Shown here piece after piece: positions 11,383 to 22,922 of a DNA stretch of 64,000 bases. The stretch spans positions 2,728,001 to 2,792,000 of the forward strand of contig JAJEKV010000035.1 in NCBI GenBank assembly GCA_021234155.1, given 5' to 3'. Source of the DNA: Isoetes taiwanensis (lineage: Eukaryota > Streptophyta > Lycopodiopsida > Isoetales > Isoetaceae). The position numbers and the translations under genes were made by a program. Positions within the stretch are counted from its first letter, which is position 1. Every line of letters begins with the position of its first letter. The notes under the pieces are model-generated. The model did not search any database, was not told the DNA's origin, and worked only from the letters and a program-made list of their open reading frames with translations.

Positions 11383-12088
11383 TGATACAATAACAAGTAA
11401 CTCAGCAATAAAATGAGAGGAAAATACGAAGAATTCATGCTTCAATCTTTAGGAGATTGCAAAGCACCCAACCGGGCTCAGGTTTCCTAGCAAGAAATCG
11501 TTATCCTGCTTTTTCAACTACAAACAAGAACTCAAACTAGAAAGACAAGTTTGGCTAGACCTGACTGTAGACGCACGCGAAAGGCTTCACAAGGACTCAG
11601 ACGAGATTGTATTTTTGAGTAGAAGCGGCGGTTGTATTTATAAGGAGAGATCAGCCTTTTTCCAGAATTCCCTTTTCAGAGCACAAATAGCTATTAGAAA
11701 GGTAGATAAGCATGAATAACTGTGAATTGGCCATTTATAGCATGGATTCTGCCTTTTGCAGGATCAGATCGGCCCTTTTTCTGCTTATTCCGGGAGTTCA
11801 TTGCTCGGATACGATTTCTCCTTCGAAATGTTAGCGACCCATTATCAGCCGCATGTATTAACTTTATTTAAAACACACGGTTCTTTTATATAGGTTACCC
11901 CTTAACCCATAAGTTACTACTTGACACAAGTTCCATAACTTATAAAGTTCATGAAATATAAACTAGCCCTTGACCTTAAGGTTTATAAAATTACGTTCCC
12001 TCTTAAGGAAGTTCTAGAATTCGAAAATATTAAGTCCAAGCGTGTTGAGCCTGAGCCGCTCCCCCAAGCCGGCATTTATGCCGTAACA
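11383..12088 (-). mobile_element. 3' LTR of the chromovirus, inverted relative to its 5' LTR
   Basis: These 706 bp match the reverse complement of the LTR at 24182-24881 almost throughout (TGTTACGGC...TGTATCA). On the minus strand it is preceded by a polypurine tract, marking it as a 3' LTR, and followed by AGAGCCCTTATTTATGG. The 5' LTR at 24182 is preceded by GGTAGAGC. The uninterrupted sequence at 21031-21048 reads GGGTAGAGCCCTTATTTA. The two LTRs are therefore the two ends of one insertion with TSD AGAGC, separated by an inversion. Confidence 0.85.
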
Positions 12089-12102
12089 ATCCTTCCCTTC
12101 CC
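12089..12102 (-). promoter_or_regulatory. Polypurine tract of the chromovirus
   Basis: The minus strand reads GGGAAGGGAAGGAT immediately before the LTR start TGTTACGG. This is the expected plus-strand primer site. About 90 bp of element sequence (12103-12193) follow on the plus strand before LINE-C, with no sign of the chromodomain region, which is at 29.6-29.8 kb. Confidence 0.75.
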
Positions 12103-12193
12103 GAGGTTAAACGTCCGTGTTAATCTCGAGGAAAAATTGTTCATCCTAATTCTCTTTTAAGCACATTTAAGTAAACTTAAAGTGTCCTCTATG

Positions 12194-13499
12194 GAATGAT
12201 CAATTTTCTTTTGCAGAGCAAGATGATGATTTCTAAGTTTATTTGGAGAATTTTGAATAATGTGGATGAGTCCCCGGATTCCCGTCTTGTTTATCAGTCT
12301 TTGCAAATGTGCATTTCTTTTGGATCTCGATCTCTTAGGCCACTTTTCCCCTGGGCTCTGTTTTATCCACTGACCGCATACCCTAATGCGTCCCCATTTC
12401 TTAGAGGATTGTTAGTTGCATGGGAGACTGTACAATCTCTGTTTCATTTTCACCATCTTGCGCACACTAGCACTACTGCAAGTTGTTGGTGGATTCCATT
12501 GGACGGTGGTCCTCTGGTAGCTTCAGTCCACCCATTGACGCAGCGGTGATGGAGAGCAGCAGGTGTGTATATGATATCTAATTGGTATAATAATCAAAGG
12601 CAGTTGCTGACATGGGAAGAGTTTAGAGCTAAGTTCCTTCTTTTAAGGTGGGATCGAGCTATTTAGCAGAAGGTGTCTTCAATTCTTCCTCCAGTAGCAC
12701 AAGTGGATGACCCCCAACCTTGGGTAGTTCATAAGCATGTCAAAGCAGATAAGTTGGTGAATTCCATGTACAAGGTCTTGCTTGCTGCGGACGTCTTGCC
12801 TCCTTCGTCCAAGTGGCCTTTGGTCATTCCTAGGGATCGGCAGAAAGCAGTATGGAAATGGGTATGGGATAAACTACTCCATCCCAAAGTATCTGTTTTA
12901 TAGTGGCAAGTCATTCATCGTTGTCTGCGCGTTAACATTCTGGTGCACATATTTCGTCCAAAGGTATCTGCACTTTGTCCCTTATGTGCACAGAGGGACG
13001 AGACAATTGAGCATTGCTTCTTCCTATGTAGGCATGTCAGACATGCTTGGTTGTGGCTTTAAGGCCTCTTTCATTGCAATTTGAATAGCCAACAGGTGTT
13101 ATTAGCAGTCTATCCAAGTAGTTAGAATAATTTGGCAAAAAGAGCGTTTCATTTGGCTTCTGCATGGATCATTTGGTCCATTTGGAAAAGAAGGAATCTT
13201 CTCATATTCAAAGGTCTTGCTTGTTCAGATGCACAGATCCTTCTTGATGCCCAACAACGAATTATCAAAGCATTCAGGTGCTCATCAATTGCTAATGAGG
13301 TGAATAGCCATATTTGGGAGTACTATCTTCAGATTCATACTTACTTATGAGTTTTTGCTTGCTCTTCATATTGTTTAGATGTTGTATTTGAGTGGGGTGG
13401 TTTTGCTCTGGTGGACATTCTCTCCACTGAGTTATTAGTTCCCCTTGTACTCAGTAACTTTCTCTGGATAATAAAGGCTCAAGTCCTTCAAAAAAAAAA
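12194..13499 (+). mobile_element. LINE-C, 5'-truncated LINE with zf-RVT region and poly(A) tail
   Basis: The element has an 8-bp target duplication (CCTCTATG at 12186-12193 and 13500-13507) and ends in ATAAAGGCTC..AAAAAAAAAA (13490-13499). The reading is broken by stops but recognisable: LPPSSKWPLVIPRDRQKAVWKWVWDKL, then WQVIHRCLRVNILV, CPLC..RDETIEHCFFLC and FHLASAWIIWSIWKRRNLLIF. It parallels the same region of LINE-D (51143-52336). The zinc-ribbon Cys/His set is that of zf-RVT (reverse-transcriptase C-terminal region). It lacks EN and RT, so it is a typical 5'-truncated dead copy. Confidence 0.85.
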
Positions 13500-13507
13500 C
13501 CTCTATG

Positions 13508-14049
13508 AGGTTTAGTGCTAATTTATAATTGATTTAGCTTTTAGTTAATTTTGCTAACTTAACCGAACAAGGTTCGAAGATAAGTTTAGTTAACGGTAAC
13601 TAATTCTTAACTAAATTTCTTAACTATATGCTAACTTAACTAGTGGTACAAATGTAAAATCCGTTAAAACCATAATTTAACTTAACCACGGGTGCGAATG
13701 TATCCTTATTTACTTATTTTGCACGACAGTTTGTCTACAACATGAGAATTGGTTATCCTAGAAAATAGATAAAGAGAGAACTAAGAGGATAGATTTGATT
13801 GAAGAGATAGAAATAGAATAAAAAGAATGAAGATAGAAAGCAAATATAATTAGAATGAAGATATGGCATGACAGTAGAATAAGGAGAAAATATGAAATTA
13901 GCAGTTGAACAAATGCTTGCAAGCTAGTTGAATATACGTAATGCGGGAGTAATAGATGCTTTCAAATTGAAAAGAAAGAGTAAGACATTTGACATATTGT
14001 TGTCTATCTTCAGAGTACACGGTTTTAAACCTTAAAAGACAAAAATAAA
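13508..14049. other. AT-rich stretch without a recognised gene
   Basis: The sequence contains repeated TTAGTTAA and TAACTTAAC motifs (13510-13690), then A/G-rich sequence. One breakpoint of the inferred inversion lies either here or just left of LINE-C (12103-12193). I see no coding signal. Confidence 0.4.
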
Positions 14050-14263
14050 TTGAAAGGCCAGTATATATGGATAAATGAAGACTTGACAATGGAGCTGATG
14101 ACAGTTCAAAGATGCCAAAGCAAATAACCATAAGGTATTCTGGAGAAAAGACAAAGTACTAATTGAGGAATAGAATGAGAGAGACCATTGGGATTTAAGT
14201 TGGAACATGAACATACTAGCAATAGACAAATTATAGAGATGGATAGTATAACTCCTGGTATGA
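14050..14263 (+). mobile_element. LINE-A, endonuclease-side fragment
   Basis: The plus strand reads ..FWRKDKVLIEE.NERDHWDLSWNMNILAIDKL.. in the style of a LINE EN-RT linker, ending ..GGTATGA at 14263 directly before the transposon end. Joined to the minus strand at 8811 (..TACAATATGTAAACAAATG..), the text would run into the LINE-A RT linker, with TATGA/TCATA as the target duplication. The direct evidence for this short piece is modest. The orientation and junction are what make it useful. Confidence 0.5.
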
Positions 14264-14573
14264 GGGCAAAAGTATGCTGGATCAAAAGCATGCTTCGGAC
14301 GTATGCTTATAGCAGGGTTTTAGCCCGCTTAAAGCACAACTTCTTTTGCTTAATTTGGGCTGGTGGGTGTAACCGCCCGTTATTTTTTCTACGCCCTTCA
14401 TATTACTCATATGTCCACCTCAGCAACGGACCGTTAGGAAATGATTAAGGAATTTTGGCTGGATTTTCGCGCGAGTGGTCTACATTGCAAATTCGAGCCC
14501 CGAACTACTTCAAGCTCATGGCCCCCGCAAATTCTCCCTCCGATTCACTTATTCTCCCTCTATCAAGAAATTC

Positions 14574-17500
14574 ATGGCGCTCCCTGATACCAGCCTGGAG
14601 GCAATCACACATTTAATATTGGATTTTTGGCCTGATGAATTCCAATACATTGTTCCAGATTTGTTGGATCTCACTGAAACATGGGATATCGCATGAAGAT
14701 CCAGTTTCCTCCGCAATTTACAAGAAATTGGATGCACAGAGAAAGAGCGATGCCAGATGACGGAATAAGATGAAAAAGCAGCGATTAAACGGGAAGATCT
14801 GAGCATGAGACGCAGACAAGAAACAACCAAGCTTAGGTTGATTACTTCGACAAGCTTGCTAAGATGCATTCACCCAAAATCAAGGCCGATGTGATGAAGA
14901 GGGTGGTTCATCACCACAAAATGGAAATCTCAGAACCTGGAATTTGCCAAATCCAAAGGAGTGCAAGGCAGCGGGGGTGCCGCTCGACAAACAGACAATC
15001 GTAGCCATAAAGAGGCAAAGGAACCATGATATTTGGAGAGCCAGAACCTCGACACTGGTGATGGCTTCGTCCACAAAATTGAGATGCAATTCCACTATGG
15101 CAAGGTTATTAGGTACATCTAATTCTTGATTTCATGTCTGTGCTTCTTTAAGCTTTTAAGTGCTTGTATCTGCTAAGTGCTGCTGGCTGGGAGAGGTTCA
15201 TTGAATAATGTGCAATATTTCTTATGACAACAATAAAGGACAACAATTGCAACTGCTGCATTAAGAAAATCGGAAGCCATCCTTGGATATGGTCTATAGT
15301 CTAGCTTCCAAAGGAGGTTGAGGTGTGATTCTCTCACCCCTGCTTGTAAGCAAAGCATTACAGAATTCAAGAAACAAGATAGCAGAGTCTGTCCTTGCAA
15401 GAAGGATGTTGTGAACACTGTTGGAGATTCAGGTTTCCAAATTTCTTATCCCATGCACCTTATGGAGGTCACACAGGTATAAGTTTCCATACAAAAACTC
15501 CTTGCAATTCTTGCATAAATATTTCTAACCAAAGGCCACCATTCAACTGCACCTTTTTCAACAATATAAAAAGGCACATCCTGAATACCCTGTTTGCTTA
15601 GAGGCTTTCGAGAAGTTGAAGCCTCTTTATGTAAAGAAAGTATCAGAAAGGGAAACCTGCTGTTGCAAATACCATATGAAGTTGAAGCATGCCAGAGTAG
15701 GCTGAATGCTTTAAGGTCAGCGAAAACTAGATTTCATGGTAAAGAGTGCAAGTGCTATTATGAGGTTTGTGGACCTGGTGAGAAGTGTCTGGCCAGCCAA
15801 CATACATATAACTCAAGCAGCGAGCTCTAGAGGGTTGTGGTTTGCAACAAGAGCGAGGGTGAGAATGATATAAACATGACTGCTTGATGCAAAAATGTCA
15901 GAGTTGTGGCATAAAAAGTCTTCCTATATGTCCAAGAGAAAGAGAGAATCATGAGTTCTTGCTTGAATGGAAAATGTTTGAAAAGGTAAAACTCTCTTTA
16001 TTGCTGAGATGTGTTGGCATCTACTGCAGACTGTGTTACCAAGGAAGTATTCCAGGTGGCAGCAGAAAGAAAAGATCCAATGCCACCAACCAAGAAGGGA
16101 AACAAAAGTAAGAAATCTAAGGTAGCTGGTGGAACACATTCTGAAACTGCAGCACAAGACGAGACCTCAACTAGCAAGGAGAAGAAAGAGAAAGAACCAA
16201 AGCCAGTTCTTAGATTTTCTTACAAGAGAACGTCAGTGAAGGATTTCATTTCGTACTTGTGTTCCACATTGAAGATATTTGTGCCACATAATTACAGGTC
16301 TAGATGGCAGGCCCTGCAATTCAGGAGTTCCCTGGACAATATCCAAGATGGCACCATTGTTTCTGTAATTGATTTTGCAGAGAATTATAGCATAAAAGGA
16401 AGGTTCAGAGCCAGCACTGGCACAATGACCAGACAACAATTCTCGTCCACATCACGTATAGGATAGACAAAAGCTCTGGGATCAGAAAGCTATTGAAGGA
16501 AACCCATTTTTACTTAAGTGATGACAAGATTCATGACACTCTTTTTGTGCAGCACCGTCTTAGAAAGCACAATTCATGGCTGGTACCAAATGGAGTAGAA
16601 TTTTCCAGTTATATAGTTTGGTCAGATGGTTGTTCTAGCCAATTCAAATCTGCCCGGCCATTCTATTTCCTGCCAAGATATCACAATGAGCTAGGGAAGG
16701 AAATAGTATAGAATTTCTTTGGGACAACCCATGGTAAGGGATAGCACGATGGACAATGGGCAGTTCTTAAGGCATTCACTAGAGAGCAGTATGATGGATT
16801 GAGATTTAGGGGTGCTGGTGATGCTTGTGAATTTGCAACTCGTTGGAATGAAGGTACTAACAACGGGGACATCAAAAGGTATTATGTTTTCATCTGCTGT
16901 ATTCTGTTGAGTAATGTTGTATTATGCCTCTGGACTATATGTGAACTACAATACTTGTTGTTGCCTCTTTGCAGGTACTTCTGGTTAATTGGAAAGGATG
17001 ATGCCGGCTGGACTGTGCCAAAGTGGAAGGGACCAAGGAAATACACATCATCAGGACATACATGGCCAAATCGATTACAAGATGGCTCATAGAGGTTTAA
17101 GTTGTTTCTGTAATAACTGTTTGAAGGGAAGCTGGTCATGTTGTGTGAATAGGCACATGTTGAAGAATTGGAAGTATGTGACACTGAAGCCTAAGAAATC
17201 TACTGGTGAAACACTTGATGACAAAATTGACGAGGCATTTTTTGAAGGTGATGGAGAATAGCTTAGTGGAAACATAGAGGAAGGTGACAACTTTGCAGTT
17301 GTAGCAGAGGAGGGCAATCAAGAGAATGCAAACTTCTATGCGATGAAATGTGTTAAGCCGAGGCATCTTCTTGACAAAATTGTACATGACAGTTGTGGTC
17401 AGACTTTCAATGTCGATGAACACGTGTTGGCTGGTTTATACTATGCTATCCAACTCGATGGTAGTTGGGAGCTACTTCAAAACAAAGGTCTTACTTATCA

Positions 17501-17621
17501 ATACAGTCATCATGTCTCAGCAATCAAGTTTGAGATGAATCAAATTCCCGACACCAACAGGTTTTCCCTTGAAGAGGGTACCCATGAGATGATCCTTGAC
17601 AGCCTATCATATGAAGGTTGA
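14574..17621 (+). pseudogene. DDE-like transposase gene of an unassigned superfamily (degenerate)
   Basis: A likely start is MALPDTSLEAI at 14574. The body is broken by stops and frameshifts, but ordered motifs are readable. These are EKLKPLYVKKVSERETCCCKYHMKLKHA (15605-15700, a Cys/His cluster), FVPHNYRSRWQALQF (~16270), VIDFAENYS (~16365), LVQHRLRKHNSW.., WSDGCSSQFKSARPFYF (~16625), WNFFGTTHGKG then TAG then HDG (~16710-16755) and GDACEFATRWNEG. An intron is likely at 16878-16976 (GTATTATG..TTTGCAG). The DFAENY, SDGxxxQFKS and HGKGxxDG series is one I associate with eukaryotic transposase-like proteins carrying an RNase-H-like fold. The Asp of DFAENY and of SDG would be catalytic. I will not name a superfamily. 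This copy cannot encode an active enzyme. Confidence 0.6.
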
Positions 17622-17739
17622 AAATGGTTTGACCTAGTTGTTTCATTATTTCAGCATTTATCTTAAATTTTGATGACCTTTATCTTAAGACATTACTTGG
17701 AATCAATACTCAAGATTACAAAAAGTAAGTCATATATAT

Positions 17740-19802
17740 TATAAAAGGTGTACAATGGTATTTTCAGGAGTCATTGGAGTTTTTAGAGTGGTTAGAGTCT
17801 TCAGGAGTGGTGCCCAGCAACTGCCTTTGTACCTCTTGTGGAGCATTGAGGATATAATAGGTCGAGACAAGATAGTTATTGAGACAGTAATCCAGCACAT
17901 CAATTGTCTCCTTCTGCAATTATGCATCAGTGATATCTAGCTATGAGATTGTTTCTTCAACTGTATGGAAAGACAAGTAATCCACAAACTTCTGTAAAAA
18001 ATTGTCCTCTTCCTGCCCCTTGAAAGGTGTGTATGGAGGATTTAGAAACCCTTTATGTAGGCCGTCATCTATCAAGAGAATTATACCATGATATTCAGGA
18101 AAATCATCAAGTACAACCTTCAACCCCTTGAAAAAAAAGTTTCTCTGTTGTATTGGTTGGATGCTCGCATGCGTAGCACTGCTCTTGACCATATACCTTT
18201 AAGAATTTTGTCTGCAATTCTGGGAACAATGCACCCACCATATCCCTCGTATTCTGAAGTAGAGAAGCACTCCATATCACAAACCTCTGCAGTGCCCACT
18301 CCACAAACTCATGGTACCGTGGTCTGCAAATGAGGTATTTATTTGCAGTTTCTTTTACAACATGGTTCGTATGAGGTGGAGGCAAGATTTTTTGGCTGCT
18401 TCTCCTCTGTTGTGTCTGTGCCAGTACACCATTTATGTCCAGCACCATCAACTTCCGTCTGGGTTCCCATCCTCAACGTTTGCACCCACTATCGAGTTGT
18501 GCTGTGTTCTACTAGATTCTGCTATAGCTTTGCTACCCGGTGATGGACTGTGCTGCGATTAACTGGATTCTGCTTTAGATTTGCTACTCGATGATGGAGA
18601 GTGCTGAAAGCCATAGTCAGATATAGTTGTATTAGTATCTCCCTACCTCCAATGTATTGGCGTTTCCTGGCTAACAGTAACCCTTGTAGTGGCCTTCCGT
18701 GCTTCATCATCCCTTTCATCGTTAACAACCTGCCTTGTTCTCCTGCAATAGTAAGGGTGGTGCTCCAGTTATCAACTAAAATTTGTAGAGAATATACAAG
18801 GTGAAATACAATACGAAAACAACCCTAAACCCTAAATCCTGGATGGCACCTTTTGTATGTTAGAGGTGGCACTCCATTAGTGGCATTGTCTTCTTCGTCA
18901 TATTCACTAAGTATAACCATTGGATGTCTTCTTTTTCTACAGACAAGTTTTTACTCAAGCCTAAGTTGAATGAATTAACTAAACAAAATTTACACATTCG
19001 TGGTGGAAGAAAACAGGGATCAAATATATTAATTGTTTAAACAAAAACCTTTTGACTGATGGTTTCGGGTTGTCTTGAGCAATCAAAGTTTGCCTACCTG
19101 AAATACATATGGCAAAACTACATTAGCCTTGTTTTTTTTTCCAAATGATACTTCTACAAGGACGTCTTCATCAAGATCAACTTTTGACTCTCCCTCACTC
19201 TCTTCTTTCATAACCTTCCTGGTCCTTGACGGTGTCAACCTGGAGACCTTGGAAATGACTTTAAGAACCTGCTTGTCGACATCTTGTCCATCGTTTTCCT
19301 TTCCTGCAGCAATCGTGTTAGAGGAGACGTTTGTAGAGGCAGCAGCAGAATTTAGAACTACAACATAAATGTAAGCATCATCAGTACTACTTGAATCTCC
19401 CTTAGATTCTCCATGGGTTGGTGTCTTCAGCACTGTGCTGTCAGTTGCTGCAATGTGCCGCAGATTGCTGATAGCTTGTTGTCCAATGTGTACAGGATCT
19501 TTTACTGTTACCAATTCAAATTGAGACCTTGAAAATAGGCATGTACCTTTTTTACCATGTCTTGGCTGTGGAGTTTGAATCCTTGTAGACTTGTTCTTTA
19601 TTGATCCTGGGGTCCTTTTACTTCTTGGTGTATTAACTTGTTTTCTTTTCCTGTTGCTATCGGGAGTTGTGGCTACATGCTCATCAACATCAATTATCTC
19701 ATTCTCAGTTTTGTGTGATGCTCCACTATATAACACTTCCTGCTTTGATGTTCCCTGCTTCCCCTATTCCTGCACTAACCCTGTAGAAATAGTCTCTGAA
19801 CA
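17740..19802 (-). pseudogene. Transposon gene 1, 3' part: end of RING, basic linker and FCP1/NIF-like phosphatase
   Basis: Immediately past the LTR2 insertion the minus strand reads CSETISTGLVQE. This supplies the final Cys of the CLKC pair begun at 10398. A TAG follows (19764-19766), then a Lys/Ser/Thr-rich linker (RKRKQVNTPRSKRTPGS) to 19094, ending at a GTAGGC donor. The next part (18480-17740) is an FCP1/NIF-type HAD phosphatase: RRKLMVLDINGVLA (motif I), CRPRYHEFVEWALQRFVIWSAS (motif II), an 8-T frameshift near 18140, then GIILLIDDGLHKGFLNPP (motif IV). Motif I is DxN where classical FCP1 has DxD. Plant NIF-like proteins with DxN exist, and activity is uncertain. The copy is inactive. 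Confidence 0.65.
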
Positions 19803-19807
19803 CTCGA

Positions 19808-21359
19808 TGTGATGTTCCACGTATTTATATGCCTTTTTAAGTATAAATACATGACACGCCACTATGAATAATTAATGGCACATTAATTATTCATAAGCTA
19901 AGGTTAGCTATGTTAATCATTAATTATTAAGGTGGAAACCTAATCCTAAACCCTAATTCGAATTTAGGGCTTAACCTAATATTAAAAGGGGTTAAAATAT
20001 TAAATTAGTTAATATTAACCAATCTAGAGTTGCCACCTGGCCCAAATCGATTGGGCAAGGGAGAGTTGCTAACTTGGGACACCCAAAGCCCCAATTCGAA
20101 TTGGGGGAGGTTGGTGAAGGAGCTGTTGTTCAACCCTGTTCCAGCCAGAAGGATGGAGAACTAGAGAGATAGTGGATCTAGCTATGATCCCGGTTAGTAT
20201 GTAGATAGCTTGGATCCCTAGATAGTCATAGGACTAACCCTTATATGCTCAGAAGGTAGATAGGATTAACCATTGTATGAATAGATGTATGGTTCATCTC
20301 TATTTTATGTTCTATTCGAAGCTATGGATAGATGGATGTGTAATGATAGTTCTCTTTCTGTTCCTCTTGTGTTGCATGGGTAAACGGGGGGTAGAGACCT
20401 AAAGGCCATCTAGAAGTAGAGATGTTCCTAGTTAGAACCCTTAAAACCCTGTAAATGCGGCCTGTGCACAAGAGCCAACCTGGCTGTGGATGCTATGATA
20501 TGGTTCAGCATCAAATAACAGACACAATTGGTGAAGTGGCGGTGGAGCCTTGCTGAGCGTGACTAGTGGGGCTCCTACAGTGTGCTAGGCTTATAGTCGG
20601 TCACTGTGTGTGGGCCGGGTATGGGTCTGACGCCTCCTGGATCGCAGGATATGGCCTGTATGGACGTCCTCGGCTTTGCGTAGATTTAGGGGGGTAAGTC
20701 GGGTACGGATACAGGTGCTGCAGGTGTGGCAGGTATCTTCTAGCACACCCATGTAACCGTTGTGATCCGGGAGGGGAAGCTTCTCTGACCTGCCTCATCG
20801 GACCGTTGAGATGTAACCCGGAGTAGTCCCATAGGGTGATTCCTTGGGATTGCGTCTCCGGAGGGCTACAACATAGCATGTTTCAGCCTATCTGCAAAGT
20901 GTGCACAGGAAGGACGGATGGAGTGGACTACCCTAGCCATTGTTCTATGCCAGCCAACGCCATGTTACACCTCTGTCTGATGTTATCTTGAGGCCCTGAT
21001 CGTCAGTCGACCCCATGGAATCTAACCCCAGGGTAGAGCCCTTATTTATGGTGCATTTCCTTTGTTATGTTGGTATTCTATTGTTAGTTGTGTTGATGAT
21101 GATGTGCCACCCTTCGTGGTGGTATATTATTTATTAGTATTGTTGCTAGGTGCTATCATGTATATATGCTTCTGCTATATAGGATTCCCATAGAAGGCGT
21201 GGGACGAATGACACCTCCATGTCCTTCACCCGGACACTTGGCCATCACAAGTGGTCCGAGTCAGACGGAGAGTCTTTCCCTGGTGATGGAGTCGCCATGG
21301 GAGGGGAATTTCCCATATTTATATGATGGGAGCATCGTATAGATTCGGGGAGCGTCACA
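19808..21359 (+). mobile_element. LTR2 retrotransposon, 5' LTR (1552 bp)
   Basis: TGTGATGTTCCACG at 19808 to GGGAGCGTCACA at 21359, with TG..CA ends. It is repeated at 22923-24181 plus 10399-11382. Just after it lies GTGATAGCAGAGCCATG, a slightly altered initiator-Met tRNA primer site. The LTR includes palindromes such as CCCCAATTCGAATTGGGG (20091-20108) and is otherwise non-coding. Parts (GTGCACACTTTGCAGA, TCCATCCG, ATATAGC/GGAAGCG) recur in the LTR at 63530-64000, so the two families are related. Confidence 0.85.
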
Positions 21360-21360
21360 G

Positions 21361-21376
21361 TGATAGCAGAGCCATG
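21361..21376 (+). promoter_or_regulatory. LTR2 primer-binding site
   Basis: TGATAGCAGAGCCATG, starting two bases after the LTR, resembles the complement of the initiator Met-tRNA 3' end (TGGTATCAGAGC..) with two differences. It fixes the element's orientation as plus in the present window. Confidence 0.6.
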
Positions 21377-22922
21377 ATTTTGGTAGACCAGATCATAGCA
21401 CTGGCCATATTCTAACTCGTTAGTTCGATAGTTAGTAGGGAACATTAAGCTAGGATAAACTATTCCAATTCCATAGCTCGTATGTATCTTGACCTAGTTA
21501 TGGAAGGATTAACCTAGTTAGGAATTAATGTGTGAGTCCTTAGAATCGAGTATGTTAAGTTTTTTGAGAAAAAGAGGTCCCTTGTTTCCATGGGCCATAA
21601 CTTTCTTTAGGTAACTCGGATTGAGGCAATTTTTGTGCCAATGCGTCGAGCGCACGGTCCAATTACCTTAGGGGAGTCGACACCTGGCCTCGAAATGGCA
21701 GCAACTGGGTCCAAACCCTAATCGGATGCCGCTATACTTTCAGCGCCTTAGAATTTGAAAATAAAGTCGTATAAATTCAGCGGCGCCCACGTATAAAAAT
21801 GCGTATCTCTGCCATATAAAAAAAAATTCATATTTTTTTCTATAAACATGATTCTTTGTCCCCTCAACCCAAATTGGGCTTATATCGATGTTCGAGCCCT
21901 GTATATTCTAACTTACACCTCCATGTAACCCATGTCATTCACTTCTGCCTGATCCGGGTATGGATCATGTGGGATAGTCTTAGGTGTCTATGCAAGCCAC
22001 ATTCGAACTTCTAGCAGGTAACCTATCCTGGAATTTTACTATTGTACTATTCAACCCCATCACCTTGAGCTTATTCTATGGGCTGTCTACAACATCATAC
22101 CCTAGCATGCAACAGATTGACGGTTGTTTGCATATTTCGAACATATCTCCAGACCCTTCATCGGTAACTTTGGAGTACACTCGTCTTTCTCTCCCCGTGT
22201 CACCACTTAGATTACCTCTCCAAGATGTTTATTGTATGTGTACATAATATGCACATAATAAACATATATCTTCATCCCACAATGCTAGAGCTCTGCTCCA
22301 ACTTAGCTGAACTGTAACTTGGTAGTTTGTTCAAACAAAATCTATTGCCTATGTACTTTACGATGTGGCTCTGCCACCAATGTCCCAAATGGATAGTAGC
22401 CAACTCTATGTTGGAATTGTATATTCTGCCTACATTTTGATAGGCTCACTAGGTCCTTCAACCATTCCTTTAGTGCCTTATGGTACTTCAGTCCCGTACA
22501 TAAACTATGATTCCCCCACGGAATTATGCCATAATTCCGAAGGCTACTACCCCACATGAGGAGCTTTCTAAAGGCTTCTTTTGCTAAAGATCCTTTGTGC
22601 CCTCAATATCAACCATGCTTAGTCACAATTAACCTACTTTTCTTAAGTTATCATGTGGACTTCAGCTATTGATCAGCTTCAAATGTTGTCGTCTTGTCTC
22701 CCTCATAATGAAACAGACGCATTAAAACCTCTTGGTCTCTTAATGTTTCAATCTTCATTAGTAACTGCCATATGGTTATCCGATTCCTTACCATCATAAG
22801 AGTTTCAAAGTCATAATCTCTAAGGGGTCTATGCCTCAAGGCAATGGATCCTCCAGCTTCTACTTCAGTATCTAGAATTGTATAATCTCACCCCTTCTAC
22901 TCTATACACCTCTATTCTAATA
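21377..22922. mobile_element. LTR2 internal region, non-coding
   Basis: About 1.55 kb between the LTRs contain no gag, protease, RT or integrase motif and no long reading frame. This makes LTR2 a non-autonomous element that must use proteins supplied in trans. No clear polypurine tract is visible before 22923 (CTCTATACACCTCTATTCTAA). Confidence 0.7.

Larger units (their letters stand above)
14264..19802 (+). mobile_element. Right arm of the ~7.1-kb DNA transposon
   Basis: The arm begins GGGCAAAAGTATGCTGG (14264-14280), the partner of the end at 8817, preceded by TATGA. Subterminal copies of GCATGCTT and GTATGCTT follow within 40 bp, possibly transposase-binding sites. The arm contains the transposase-like gene (plus strand) and the second part of gene 1 (minus strand), tail to tail. 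It ends where LTR2 inserted (19808; 5-bp TSD 19803-19807). With the left arm it totals about 7.1 kb. Confidence 0.7.

Noticed and set aside
11383-12088. Independent solo LTR
   Set aside because: It is preceded by a polypurine tract and internal sequence, and its flank completes the target duplication of the LTR at 24182. It is better explained as the displaced 3' LTR of the same element.
19808-21359. DNA transposon with TGTGACG terminal inverted repeats
   Set aside because: The unit occurs twice around a short interior with a tRNA-Met primer-site-like sequence directly after the first copy. It fits an LTR with TG..CA ends.
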